A stretch of DNA of 64,000 nucleotides, taken from contig NZ_JAKNTO010000001.1 in assembly GCF_022440845.1 (NCBI RefSeq), positions 2,170,001-2,234,000 of the forward strand, written 5' to 3'. Source of the stretch: Ruminococcus sp. OA3. Its GTDB lineage: Bacteria; Bacillota; Clostridia; Lachnospirales; Lachnospiraceae. Below the pieces are notes generated by a model. The model was given only the letters and a program-made list of their open reading frames with translations, was not told the DNA's origin and searched no databases. Below are positions 17,610 through 26,519 of this stretch, one piece after another (positions within the stretch are counted from its first letter, which is position 1; each line of letters opens with the position of its first letter). The position numbers and the translations under genes were made by a program.

Positions 17610-17860
17610 ATTTCAAGTTTTTCTTATGCAGAATTAAAAATATTTTATAATACATAAAACAAATGCGATGATAAACAAAAAACAATAATCGGTAAATTGT
17701 AAATATATATATAAAATAACGCTTAAATATGGTAAAAATGCCATTAAATAAAAAATTAATCCGATAATATTGACAAAAAAAGTGGAATAATGCATAATGT
17801 TAAAAAGTAAAACAAATGATAAAACATAAAACAAAAAATAAAACTAAAGGAGGGGGAAGC
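17610..17860 (+). other. AT-rich upstream region of the sugar ABC operon
   Basis: About 250 bp of very AT-rich DNA with no supported gene. It contains a promoter, -35 TTGACA (17770-17775), 17 bp, -10 CATAAT (17793-17798). I saw no clear LacI-type palindrome, so the operator of the LacI regulator at 24583 remains unplaced. Confidence 0.6.
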
Positions 17861-19360
17861 GTGGGGGCATATATTCAGATTCGCAATGTCTGCAAACAGT
17901 TTTACGGTGTGTACGCACTGAGGGATATCAGCTTCGATATTGAACAGGGCAGTGTCCACGCCATCATGGGAGAGAACGGTGCGGGGAAAAGTACGCTGAT
18001 GAAGATTCTGGGCGGGGCATACCAGGCGGACGGCGGTACGATCAGTATTGGCGGCAGAGAGCGGAGCATCAAAAATGTCAGGGATGCGGATGAGTGCGGA
18101 ATCAGTGTTATTTACCAGGAATTTAATCTGGTGCCCGAACTGACGGTGGCGGAGAATATCTTTATCTCGGATATACCGAAAAAGACTTTTTTTGGAATCG
18201 TGGAGAAGAAAAAGCGATCTGCAAAGGCAAAAGAACTGCTGGATTTTCTGGAGATCAATGTAGGTCCTGACGAGTATGTGAAAGACCTTTCGGTGTCAGA
18301 AAAACAGATGGTGGAGATTGCAAAATCGATATCAAGGAATTCGGATATCATCATCATGGACGAGCCGACGGCAGCCCTGAATGAGGAGGAGGTCGAAAAA
18401 CTGGAAGAGGTCGTGCATATGCTCAGGAATGAGGGCAAGACGATCCTGTACATATCACACAGGCTGAAAGAGGTGTTTGATATGGCAGATACCGTCACGG
18501 TTCTGCGAAACGGCGAGTATGTGGATACGAAACCGATCAGCAAACTGACGGAGGCGGATATCATCAAACTGATGGTAGGCCATGAGATCGATCATGGTGA
18601 GGTGCGCCCCTGCCATGCAACGGACCATGTACTGCTGGAGGTCAGGGGACTGACTCTGAAAAATGTATTTGAAGACGTTTCGTTTTGTCTCCATCAGGGG
18701 GAAATACTGGGTGCAGCCGGCCTGATGGGATGCGGAAGGGAAGAGGTACTGTCTGCGATCTACGGACTGTTCCAGTATGACAGCGGACAGGTGTTCCTGG
18801 ACGGGAGAGAAGTGCGGTTTAAGAATCCGCAGGATGCCATCGAACACGGCGTCTGTTTCCTGACGGACGACCGGAAGGACAAGGGAATCCTTCCGATGAT
18901 GTCGGTTGAGGAGAATGTGACCCTGATCTCCATACGCAGCCTGAAGAAGAAATTTGGCTTTTATATCGATCCGAAAAGCGAGCAGGAACAGCTTCGGAAT
19001 ATGACGGACTTTATGGCGATCAAATACGCAAATGCAAAGCAAAAGATCTCCTACCTGAGCGGAGGAAATCAGCAGAAGGCGCTTCTGGGGCGAGACCTGC
19101 TGCTGGACAACAGAGTGTTCATCATGCTGGAGCCGACCCGCGGTATCGACGTCGGGGCGAAAGAAGAGATCTACAACCTGCTGTCCGAGCTTGCACGAAA
19201 CGGAATGGGAATCATCGCAGTGTTTTCTGATATGAATGAGCTGATCAAGGTCTGTGACCGCGTGATTGTATTCTGCGACGGGAGGGTGACGGGGGGCCTG
19301 ACGAGAGACGAATTCAACAAAGAACGGATTCTGACGTTTGCATCAGGAAAGGAGGCGTGA
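17861..19360 (+). CDS. Sugar ABC transporter ATP-binding protein, RbsA/MglA type
   Basis: Double-ATPase subunit of a carbohydrate uptake (CUT2) importer, 499 residues. NBD1 has Walker A GENGAGKST, signature LSVSEKQ and Walker B IIIMDEPTAAL. NBD2 has the degenerate Walker A GLMGCGREEV and signature LSGGNQQK, with MLEPTRGIDVGAKEEI, as usual for this class. The start is GTG at 17861 behind AAAGGAGG; the frame extends to 17816 through an A-rich leader. It is the first gene of a transporter operon followed by two permeases, a binding protein and two enzymes. Confidence 0.94.
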   Translation: MGAYIQIRNVCKQFYGVYALRDISFDIEQGSVHAIMGENGAGKSTLMKILGGAYQADGGTISIGGRERSIKNVRDADECGISVIYQEFNLVPELTVAENIFISDIPKKTFFGIVEKKKRSAKAKELLDFLEINVGPDEYVKDLSVSEKQMVEIAKSISRNSDIIIMDEPTAALNEEEVEKLEEVVHMLRNEGKTILYISHRLKEVFDMADTVTVLRNGEYVDTKPISKLTEADIIKLMVGHEIDHGEVRPCHATDHVLLEVRGLTLKNVFEDVSFCLHQGEILGAAGLMGCGREEVLSAIYGLFQYDSGQVFLDGREVRFKNPQDAIEHGVCFLTDDRKDKGILPMMSVEENVTLISIRSLKKKFGFYIDPKSEQEQLRNMTDFMAIKYANAKQKISYLSGGNQQKALLGRDLLLDNRVFIMLEPTRGIDVGAKEEIYNLLSELARNGMGIIAVFSDMNELIKVCDRVIVFCDGRVTGGLTRDEFNKERILTFASGKEA

Positions 19361-19368
19361 GCGGGAAG

Positions 19369-20331
19369 ATGAAAAAAATCATATCCAGACATAGCGAAAA
19401 CATCAGCCTGGGAATTGTGATCATCGTGCTGCTCGCCATATTCTCTGTGATGCAGCCGAACATGATGACGGCATTCAATATTAAAAATATTCTGGTTCAG
19501 GTTTCGCTGACGGCTATCGCCGCTGCGGGCATGACGTTTGCTTACACGGCGGGCGTATTTGATATGTCCATCGGATCGATCCTGGCTCTGGTGAGCGTGG
19601 TGGTGGCAAAAGTTGCCACCGCGGCAGGACTGTTTCCGGCGATAATGGCGGCTTTTGTGATCGCCGTGACGGTCGGAATCATCAATGGCTTGATTGTGAC
19701 AAAGCTGCAGATTCAGGCGTTTGCCGCGACGCTCGTAACGATGATTCTGATTAGGGGGATCGCGGTGCTTCTGGCAAACGGCGCGGATGTTCCGCTCTAT
19801 TCCATGACAAGCGTCAAATTTATCTCATCGGGAAGTGTCGCCGGGATCCCGTTTCCGATACTGCTGACCGTAATCGTCTATGGATGTGCCTGCTTCATTT
19901 ACCATGCCACGGCATTTGGGATGAAGATACGGAGTGTCGGTTCCAACGCCGATGCATCGCGTATTTCAGGCATCAATACAAACAGGATGATCATCGCGGC
20001 ATTCGTGCTGACGGCAGTGACGGCAGTCTTCTCGAGTCTTATAAAGACTGCGCAGGTCATGTTCGGAAAGGCGACGATCGGGGAAGACTTTGCGCTGGAT
20101 GTCATGACGACCGTTATTCTCGGGGGGACCCTCATCACGGGGGGAAAAGGAAACCTGACAGGAACTCTGATCGCTTCAATACTGATCGCAGTGATCAAGA
20201 ACGGACTGAACATCAATAATGTGAATTCCTATTATCAGCAGCTTGTGATCGGCGTGATCCTGATCTTTGCGCTGGTGGTAAACGGGGTCAAGACAATGAA
20301 GAACGAAAAACAGATCAGGAGGGAGGGTTAG
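19369..20331 (+). CDS. Sugar ABC transporter permease (RbsC type) 1
   Basis: CUT2 importer membrane subunit, 320 residues, about nine helices. It carries the family signatures AAGMTFAYTAGVFDMSIGSILALVS-like (residues 45-70) and the EAA-like SNADASRISGINTNR loop. AAGGAGG (19349-19355) serves either ATG 19369 or a GTG at 19357 that overlaps the ATPase stop; I prefer the ATG. Two different permease genes imply a heterodimeric channel. Confidence 0.92.
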   Translation: MKKIISRHSENISLGIVIIVLLAIFSVMQPNMMTAFNIKNILVQVSLTAIAAAGMTFAYTAGVFDMSIGSILALVSVVVAKVATAAGLFPAIMAAFVIAVTVGIINGLIVTKLQIQAFAATLVTMILIRGIAVLLANGADVPLYSMTSVKFISSGSVAGIPFPILLTVIVYGCACFIYHATAFGMKIRSVGSNADASRISGINTNRMIIAAFVLTAVTAVFSSLIKTAQVMFGKATIGEDFALDVMTTVILGGTLITGGKGNLTGTLIASILIAVIKNGLNINNVNSYYQQLVIGVILIFALVVNGVKTMKNEKQIRREG

Positions 20332-20334
20332 GAG

Positions 20335-21303
20335 ATGAAAAAAGTGAGTGTTGGAAAACACGTCGTTGTGCTGATCCTGGCGGTTTTCTGGATCATCATG
20401 TTTGCACTGAACGGGAACTTCCGTATGGGAGATAATCTCGCAAGTATTCTCAGGGAGGCGTCTTCCACGGGAATTGCGGCGCTTGGAATGACATTTATCA
20501 TTATCATGGGAGATTTTGACCTGTCCATCGGTTCCATGCTGGCTTTCCTCGGCATCGTGATGGCGGGCACCATGAATTCTGTCGGAATGGGTCCGTCTCT
20601 TATACTTGTGTGTATCGCCGGGGTGATATGCGGGCTGCTCAACGGAGTGATCGTTTCGTATTTTAATGTGCCGGCATTTATCACAACCCTGGGAACGTAT
20701 TACAGTTTCCGGGCGCTGGCGTACATCCTGAATAATGCCAATACGATCATGTGCACAAAACCCTCATTTCTTCAGATTGGAAATGGAAGCATAGGCATCA
20801 TACCAATCCCGTTTATCATGCTGCTCGTGCTTGCTGTGACAGGAGCGGTCATCCTAAACCGGACAGTATACGGCAGAAATGTCCGTGCTCTGGGAAATTC
20901 GATGGAGGCGTGCAGAATCAGCGGGATCAACACGAAGAGGGTAAAGACACTGGCGTTCATGCTGATGGGATTTTGCACAGCGGCAGCCACGATGATTGTG
21001 ACGGCGAGACAGGCATGTGCCAGCCCGGATGTGGCGACCAATTTTCATTTCGATGCGATAACCGTTGTGGTACTGGGAGGAACAAAACTGACAGGAGGGG
21101 AGGGTAGTATTTTTAACACAGTGATCGCAGCGATCCTGTACGCGAGTGTGGCTAATTGCCTGAATCTGTATCACGTGGATGCAAAATGGCAGAGAATCTG
21201 CATGGGAATCATCCTGCTGCTGGCATTCTCCTTTGATTTCATCCAGCGTACGGTCAGCAGACTGCGGGAAAACTCTCAGAAAAAAACAGCACAGAGTGCA
21301 TGA
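20335..21303 (+). CDS. Sugar ABC transporter permease (RbsC type) 2
   Basis: Second CUT2 permease, 322 residues, same fold as its neighbour but clearly diverged. It contains GMTFIIIMGDFDLSIGSMLAFL and NSMEACRISGINTKRVK. It starts 3 bp after the first permease, with GGAGGG upstream. It is predicted to pair with the first permease over the RbsA-type ATPase. Confidence 0.93.
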   Translation: MKKVSVGKHVVVLILAVFWIIMFALNGNFRMGDNLASILREASSTGIAALGMTFIIIMGDFDLSIGSMLAFLGIVMAGTMNSVGMGPSLILVCIAGVICGLLNGVIVSYFNVPAFITTLGTYYSFRALAYILNNANTIMCTKPSFLQIGNGSIGIIPIPFIMLLVLAVTGAVILNRTVYGRNVRALGNSMEACRISGINTKRVKTLAFMLMGFCTAAATMIVTARQACASPDVATNFHFDAITVVVLGGTKLTGGEGSIFNTVIAAILYASVANCLNLYHVDAKWQRICMGIILLLAFSFDFIQRTVSRLRENSQKKTAQSA

Positions 21304-21351
21304 CACAAATGCAGGCAAAAACACAGTGAAAGACGAGCAAAGGAGAAGAAT

Positions 21352-22389
21352 ATGAAAAAAATTAAAAAAATGCTGGCGGTAATCCTGATAACGATCCTGG
21401 CGATTTGGCTCATCGGATGTGGTTCCCCGTCAAAACAGGAGGAACAGGCGAGTGACAGCGCTCAGGCTGATACAGCAAAGCCGGCCAACGGTGGGAGCGG
21501 AGAAGATGCCGGCGGGGATTCTAAGGGAGTGATCGCGTATTCCTGCTATAACATGAGCTGGGAGTATTACGTGACGCTGGCAAAGGGCGTAAAGGAGGCG
21601 GCGGAGGCAGCCGGGTATGATTATGTGGAGCATGACCAGCAGAGTGATCAGAGCATTATGATCCAGGGATGTACAGACCTTCTCAATCAAAACATCGCAT
21701 GTCTTGTGCTGACTCCCTGCAAACCCGAGGCGGCTGCAAATATTTATAAGATCGCTGAAGAAAAGGGAATTCCGGTCGTGCTGGCAGATATCAGTACCGA
21801 GGCGCAGGGATACCTGGCATGTCTGAAATCAGATAATTATGACGGAGGCGTACTGGCTGGAAAGTATGCGGTGGAAAAACTGGCGGATACGGATGATTCT
21901 AAGAAAGCGGCGATGATCACCGTGGACCCGTCCAACACAAATATTGTGCGGAGTGACGGATTCAAAGACACTGTGGAAGCGGCAGGATGGCAGGTAGTGG
22001 CAGAGCTGTCCGGACAGTCAGAGCCGGATATCGCATATTCCTGTATGCAGGATATCATTACAGCAAATCCGGATGTGGAGATCGTATTCTGCAGCAATGA
22101 CCCGATGGCGATCTCGGCATCGCAGGCGGTCGCCGATGCAGGTCTCGTACCGGGTGAGGATGTACATATTATTGGATATGATGCACAGACCAACGTATTC
22201 GAGCCGATCAAAAACGGTACGGTGCTCGGCACGGTTGCACAGGATCCGTACGGCATGGGATCGGGGTCTGTGGAGGTGTTCCTGAAAAATCTGGACGGGG
22301 AGGCTCCGGGCTATGACGATGAGGCCACGAAGATTATCTATACGGATCAGTGGATCATTGACAAAGACAATGCGGCTGAATACGAATAA
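21352..22389 (+). CDS. Sugar-binding lipoprotein of ABC importer
   Basis: Periplasmic-binding-protein-like domain (RbsB/peripla_BP_4 type), 345 residues. A lipoprotein signal occupies residues 1-24, with lipobox LIGCGSPS and lipidated Cys near residue 24. A Ser/Gln/Ala/Gly linker to about residue 55 leads to the receptor domain (VIAYSCYNMSWEYYVTLAKG...). It is anchored to the outer face of the membrane and delivers the sugar to the two permeases. The ligand is unknown. A GC-rich hairpin follows the gene. Confidence 0.93.
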   Translation: MKKIKKMLAVILITILAIWLIGCGSPSKQEEQASDSAQADTAKPANGGSGEDAGGDSKGVIAYSCYNMSWEYYVTLAKGVKEAAEAAGYDYVEHDQQSDQSIMIQGCTDLLNQNIACLVLTPCKPEAAANIYKIAEEKGIPVVLADISTEAQGYLACLKSDNYDGGVLAGKYAVEKLADTDDSKKAAMITVDPSNTNIVRSDGFKDTVEAAGWQVVAELSGQSEPDIAYSCMQDIITANPDVEIVFCSNDPMAISASQAVADAGLVPGEDVHIIGYDAQTNVFEPIKNGTVLGTVAQDPYGMGSGSVEVFLKNLDGEAPGYDDEATKIIYTDQWIIDKDNAAEYE

Positions 22390-22393
22390 GCGA

Positions 22394-22415
22394 CGGCGGC
22401 GGTAAGCCGCCGCCG
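22394..22415 (+). other. GC-rich stem-loop after the binding-protein gene
   Basis: CGGCGGCGG pairs perfectly with CCGCCGCCG around loop TAAG. There is no T-tract, so it is more likely a 3'-end stabiliser raising binding-protein mRNA levels than a full terminator. Downstream genes continue on the same strand. Confidence 0.55.
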
Positions 22416-22443
22416 GCTGTGATCAGTGACAGGAGTGTGTAAA

Positions 22444-23265
22444 ATGAATGGATTTCAACTGGGAATCTGCATGTGGGGGTTTCCTATGCAGGGACCGACC
22501 GGAGTGCGGATGGCGGCGGAAATAGGATTTGCGGGCGCGGAGATCGATCTGGGACCGTATGAGAACGGATACCCGCTGTCGAATCCACGGATTCAAAATG
22601 AATACCGGAACGTGAGCCGGGATTTTGGGATTGCGATCACATCGATCGCGGTTGAGCTTCTAAACTGTTACGGCCTCACCAATCCACTGGACACCAGAAA
22701 GGGAATGATCGCCATGGAGGGGTGTCAGCGTGCGATCGATGCGGCGGCGCAGATGGAGGTTCCTGTGGTCCAGCTTCCCAGTTTCAACGACGGGGCGATC
22801 CTGGACGAGGAGGGATTTCTGAACACATGCGAAAAGATCCGGCTGCTGTGCGAATATGCGGAGGGTGCGGGGGTTATCCTTGCGACAGAAAACGCACTCT
22901 CCATTGGCGACAGCCTGCGGATGATGGAGGAAGTAAACTGCAGTGGCTTTAAGATGATGTTTGACACACAGAATTATTTTCTTGCCGGGGTATCCGACAC
23001 GGCAGAGTATCTGAGGGAACTGGCCCCCTATGTGGTGCAGATTCATCTGAAAGACGGATACCACCGCAAGCTGAGCAGTGCGCTTCTCGGGACAGGTGAG
23101 AGCGGATTTATGGAGACGGCGGCGGTGATCCGGGAGACAGCGTGCAGTGAATGGCTGCTTCTGGAGAATTATTACAATCAGGAGCCTTTGAGCCGGCTGG
23201 ATGCGGATCAGTTTGAAATTGTGAAAAAAGATATGGAGATTGTAAAACGAATATTTGAATTGTGA
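22444..23265 (+). CDS. Sugar phosphate isomerase/epimerase (xylose-isomerase-like TIM barrel)
   Basis: AP-endonuclease-2/IolE-IolI-type TIM barrel, 273 residues. Metal-binding residues are suggested by the Glu in ATENALS, the Asp in MFDTQNYF, the His in IHLKDGYH, and the final LLLENYY Glu. The start at 22444 follows CAGGAG; the GTG at 22426 lies before that site. It probably acts on the sugar brought in by the upstream importer, as an epimerase or isomerase. The exact substrate is unknown. Confidence 0.88.
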   Translation: MNGFQLGICMWGFPMQGPTGVRMAAEIGFAGAEIDLGPYENGYPLSNPRIQNEYRNVSRDFGIAITSIAVELLNCYGLTNPLDTRKGMIAMEGCQRAIDAAAQMEVPVVQLPSFNDGAILDEEGFLNTCEKIRLLCEYAEGAGVILATENALSIGDSLRMMEEVNCSGFKMMFDTQNYFLAGVSDTAEYLRELAPYVVQIHLKDGYHRKLSSALLGTGESGFMETAAVIRETACSEWLLLENYYNQEPLSRLDADQFEIVKKDMEIVKRIFEL

Positions 23266-23279
23266 TGAAGGAGGACTCT

Positions 23280-24317
23280 ATGGATAAGATGTTGGCGGCG
23301 GTATTTAAGGGAAACGGTGTGCTTGAGCTGGAGGAACGTAAGATGCCAAAGATCGAAAAGCCCACGGATGTGCGAGTGAAAGTGACGGCGGCGGGAATCT
23401 GCGGCAGTGATCTGCACGTGCTGCATGTTCCCCCGGCACAGTACGCGAAGCCCGGGACTGTGATGGGGCATGAATTCTATGGAGTCGTGGATGCCATCGG
23501 CGATGAAGTCACGCAGTTTGCGCCGGGTGACACGGTCGTGGTAGATAATATTGAAAAATGTCATGTCTGTGATTACTGCAGGCGGGGAATGGATAATCTG
23601 TGTCCGGATGCCGAAATTTACGGTCAGACGAAGCCGGGGGGATTCGCGCAGTATGCCGTCATTCCACAGGCTCAGCTGTTTCATATGCCTGCATCGGTGC
23701 AGCCGGAGCTGGCGGCGCAGACCGAACCGCTGTCGTGTGTCATGAACGGCATGAGAAAAATAAATCCCATGCCGTCACAGCGCGTGCTGCTGTACGGTGC
23801 AGGACCGATTGGCCTGACGTTTATCAAAGTATTGAAACTGTACGGCGTAAAACAGCTGGCGGTCTGCGAGATGGCAGAAGAGCGGAGGGCGTGGGCCCAA
23901 AAATGCGGAGCCGATCTGGTGATCGACCCGTCCGGGAAACCAGTCGGCGAGACGGTGATGAGGAAATGGGGCGGCCTGTTTGACATCGTGATCGATGCGG
24001 TGGGTGCCGGAGCGGTCTTCGGTGAGGCGGTCCGGCTTCTGAATGCCGGAGGAAAACTGCTGATCTTCGGCCAGAACGCGAATGCGGTCTCACAGGTACC
24101 TCCCGCGGTGATCACGCGCAATGAGCTGACCGTGATGGGAACGTACTGTGCGCACAATACGTTTCCGCATGCGATCGACCTGCTTCAGGACAAAAGGCTG
24201 GGGCTGGAGGAGATCGTAAGTCATAAGCTGGAGTTAAAGGATATTCTGACGGGCATACAGCTTCTGCGCGAGCAGAAGGCGTGCCGGGTGGTCATTTATC
24301 CGAACGGCATCGTATAA
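23280..24317 (+). CDS. Zinc-dependent alcohol/polyol dehydrogenase (MDR family)
   Basis: Medium-chain dehydrogenase, 345 residues. The catalytic zinc motif is GICGSDLHVL, followed by GHEFYGVVDAIGD. The structural zinc cluster reads CHVCDYCRRGMDNLC. A Rossmann motif GAGPIGLTF lies near residue 170. It resembles sorbitol, threonine or galactitol-phosphate dehydrogenases. The start at 23280 follows AAGGAGG. It is the last gene of the importer operon and likely oxidises the imported sugar or polyol with NAD(P). Confidence 0.92.
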   Translation: MDKMLAAVFKGNGVLELEERKMPKIEKPTDVRVKVTAAGICGSDLHVLHVPPAQYAKPGTVMGHEFYGVVDAIGDEVTQFAPGDTVVVDNIEKCHVCDYCRRGMDNLCPDAEIYGQTKPGGFAQYAVIPQAQLFHMPASVQPELAAQTEPLSCVMNGMRKINPMPSQRVLLYGAGPIGLTFIKVLKLYGVKQLAVCEMAEERRAWAQKCGADLVIDPSGKPVGETVMRKWGGLFDIVIDAVGAGAVFGEAVRLLNAGGKLLIFGQNANAVSQVPPAVITRNELTVMGTYCAHNTFPHAIDLLQDKRLGLEEIVSHKLELKDILTGIQLLREQKACRVVIYPNGIV

Positions 24318-24385
24318 ATTGTATTTTGGATGTATGGGGCGCTTGCAATTGCAGTGAAAATCATTTATTCTTATATCATGATGTT

Positions 24386-24552
24386 GGGGTCAAAAGGTAT
24401 TTTGACCCCTGATGCCTACGGATTTCTCCGCACTTCGTGCTCCCGAAATCCTAAAACATTCGAAAACCGCCCTGATCGGGCTAATTTCTCATGTTTTACG
24501 GGTCCCAAAGTCATCCAATTGCATGCAAGCATTGTATGACCTTTTACCCTGG
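24386..24552 (+). repeat. Dispersed repeat element, copy A
   Basis: About 167 bp beginning with a perfect hairpin (GGGGTCAAAA-GGTA-TTTTGACCCC) and ending GACCTTTTACCCTGG. Copy B at 31845-32017 is highly similar in the opposite orientation. Shared blocks include CGGATT, CCGCACT, GTGCTCCC, AAAACATTCGAAA, CCGCCCTG, TCATGTTTT and CGGGTCCCAAAGTCAT. The element ends 30 bp before the LacI start codon. Confidence 0.85.
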
Positions 24553-24582
24553 CATCATATCATAACTGCTGAGGTGAAAAGA

Positions 24583-25611
24583 ATGAAGGTCACGATAAGA
24601 GACATTGCAAAAATGGCAGGCACATCCCCGTCATCCGTCTCCCTGGTACTGAACAGCAAACCAGGAGTACGTATGGAAATGCGGAAACAGATCGAACATC
24701 TGCTGCTGGAAAACGGATATACGCTGAAAAATCAGCCGGAGCGTTCTCCTGATAAGAGAAATATATGTTTTGTCTATTACAAAAGTACAAACTGGATCGC
24801 AAACCGGAAAGACAACTTTCTGATCAGGGTCCTGGACGGCGTTGAGCGGGCATGCTCCAGATACAATTGTTCCATATCCATTATCAACGCTAATTATGAC
24901 AATGTGAGCAGGGTGCTGAGGGAGATTAAAAGGGAGCAGTCGGACGGGATCATCTTCCTGGGAACTGAGTTTGCACATCGTGCGGATAAGATCATGGTTC
25001 CCAAAGATGTACCCTTTGTGTGCATTGACCGCTATTTTGAGGAGGAACCGATCAATACGGTCAATATCGACAACCTCGGAAGCCTGCACGCCGCGATCCG
25101 TTATCTGATGCAGCTTGGACACCGGAGGATCGGATACCTGACAAGCGATCTGGAATCCGGAGCGCTGGAGCACAGAAAGCGAAGCTTTTTCGAGGCCATG
25201 GAGCGGCTGGGGCTGGAAGTAAAACCGGAGTATGTGGTGTATCTGAACATGCTGCGGGAAGAGGCGGAAAAAAGCCTGGAATCTTATATCAGAAATCAGT
25301 CCGAACTTCCGACGGCATTTCTGGCCTGCAACGATGTGATGGCGATCGCCGCGATCGGGATCTTTCAGCGGTTCGGATACCGCGTTCCGCAGGATATTTC
25401 GGTGATCGGATTCGATGATTCCGGAATCTGCGATATGATCGTCCCGGGTCTGACGACGATCCATGCGGATCTGGAACGGATGGGCGAGCTGGCCGTCGAA
25501 CGGCTGCAGATGATGATACCGGGACAGGACCGGCAGGAAATATTGAAAGTGACAGTGGGGACAAAGCTGATCCATAGAGAGACTGCCGGACCGGCAGAGA
25601 ATGTAAAATGA
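24583..25611 (+). CDS. LacI-family transcriptional regulator
   Basis: A 342-residue repressor. The helix-turn-helix is VTIRDIAKMAGTSPSSVSLV with hinge NSKPGVRMEMR. A PBP-like effector domain follows (VLDGVERACSRYN..., GIIFLGTEF, VNIDNLGSLHAAIRYLMQLG). The start at 24583 follows GAGGTG; a longer frame to 24412 only reads through the repeat element. It follows the sugar importer-isomerase-dehydrogenase operon and probably represses it. The inducer would be the imported sugar or a derivative. Confidence 0.94.
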   Translation: MKVTIRDIAKMAGTSPSSVSLVLNSKPGVRMEMRKQIEHLLLENGYTLKNQPERSPDKRNICFVYYKSTNWIANRKDNFLIRVLDGVERACSRYNCSISIINANYDNVSRVLREIKREQSDGIIFLGTEFAHRADKIMVPKDVPFVCIDRYFEEEPINTVNIDNLGSLHAAIRYLMQLGHRRIGYLTSDLESGALEHRKRSFFEAMERLGLEVKPEYVVYLNMLREEAEKSLESYIRNQSELPTAFLACNDVMAIAAIGIFQRFGYRVPQDISVIGFDDSGICDMIVPGLTTIHADLERMGELAVERLQMMIPGQDRQEILKVTVGTKLIHRETAGPAENVK

Positions 25612-25612
25612 A

Positions 25613-25654
25613 ACAGTGGAACCCAGACGATTGATTTCGTCTGAGTTCCACTGT
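25613..25654. terminator. Inverted repeat between convergent genes
   Basis: ACAGTGGAAC-CCAGACGA pairs with CGTCTGAGTTCCACTGT (one bulge) between the LacI gene (+) and the lipoprotein gene (-). T-runs are weak on both sides. Confidence 0.55.
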
Positions 25655-25665
25655 CCTGCGTTTCC

Positions 25666-26370
25666 TCATTTTAATTTAATGTCAAACTGAATCTCTTCCT
25701 GGGTCTGGGCATCCGTGTACACCAGAGAACCTTCCCTGAAATCTTTTCCGACTTCAAAGGCGATCTGAGCGGAGCAGGATTCCCCTTCATCAACCAGTTC
25801 GGCAGAGTCAAGAGAGCCGGAGTAGTACGGAGTACATACTGTATCGCCAACCACCAATTTGAAGCTCATATCGTCGACCAGAAGTGCTTCTGAAGAGCTG
25901 TTTTTATAAGTATAATCGATGACTGCAACATTTTCCGGATTGCTCGGGTTGTTGGAGTCGCGTTCATCCGTTGTAGATATACCGTCAATTCTCAGTGTAT
26001 ACTGCTCGGCTCCGGACTGGCCGGTGACGGAATACTCCCGTTCGGTCGGTGCTGACTCTATGGAATCCAGATCAGGAACTGTCGTATCGGTCATTCCCTC
26101 TCCCTGGATCTCTTCGACGGGTGTCTGATCGACGCTGTCATCACCGGGGGCATCTTTCGCATCGGTGCTGTCTCCGGTATCTTTTAGATCAGCAGCATCG
26201 TCTTTTCCCTCTTTTTCGGGGGCTTTCGTCGGATCAGCTTCACTGGTCGCCTCTGCCGCCGGTGTATTTTCTTTTGACTCATCTGCATTTTCTTTTGAAC
26301 TGCAGCCATATGCCGCGAACATCAGAAGACCAGCGAGTGAGACTGTTAATAATAATTTTTTTCTCCTCAT
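25666..26370 (-). CDS. Lipoprotein with immunoglobulin-like C-terminal domain, function unknown
   Basis: A 234-residue surface lipoprotein. Signal residues 1-23 (RRKKLLLTVSLAGLLMF) have lipobox AAYGCSS. A long acidic, Asp/Glu/Thr/Ala-rich linker of about 100 residues follows. The C-terminal domain of about 115 residues contains VAVIDYTYKNSSSEALLVDD and resembles the DUF4352/DUF5067 telokin-like fold. Such domains bind unknown ligands on the cell surface. It is divergent from the M16C peptidase gene. Confidence 0.8.
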   Translation of the reverse strand: MRRKKLLLTVSLAGLLMFAAYGCSSKENADESKENTPAAEATSEADPTKAPEKEGKDDAADLKDTGDSTDAKDAPGDDSVDQTPVEEIQGEGMTDTTVPDLDSIESAPTEREYSVTGQSGAEQYTLRIDGISTTDERDSNNPSNPENVAVIDYTYKNSSSEALLVDDMSFKLVVGDTVCTPYYSGSLDSAELVDEGESCSAQIAFEVGKDFREGSLVYTDAQTQEEIQFDIKLK

Positions 26371-26476
26371 AACTCTTTACATCCTTCCCCGGATTCCCTT
26401 ATATCCGTTTTATTTATTGTAGCAGATATAAATCTGCAGTACAACTAAAGAAATTGTGAAAAAAATAAACAAAATG

Positions 26477-26485
26477 TGATATACT
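26477..26485 (+). promoter_or_regulatory. Extended -10 promoter of the M16C peptidase gene
   Basis: TGATATACT gives an extended -10 (TGnTATACT) 35 bp upstream of the start codon. The best -35, TTGTGA at 26454, is 20 bp away. Confidence 0.5.
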
Positions 26486-26519
26486 ACGTTTATACGCAAG
26501 AACGAATTGGAGGACTTAT

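Noticed and set aside
17861-24317. Autoinducer-2 (Lsr) uptake system
   Set aside because: Two RbsC-type permeases occur, but there is no LsrK kinase or LsrF/LsrG-type enzyme; the dehydrogenase and isomerase point to sugar or polyol catabolism.
24412-24582. N-terminal extension of the LacI regulator
   Set aside because: The extension is the dispersed repeat; the helix-turn-helix starts right after the Met at 24583 with its own ribosome site.
24631-25575. 314-codon antisense ORF opposite the LacI gene
   Set aside because: Shadow of a clearly real LacI-family gene; no ribosome site or recognisable domain.
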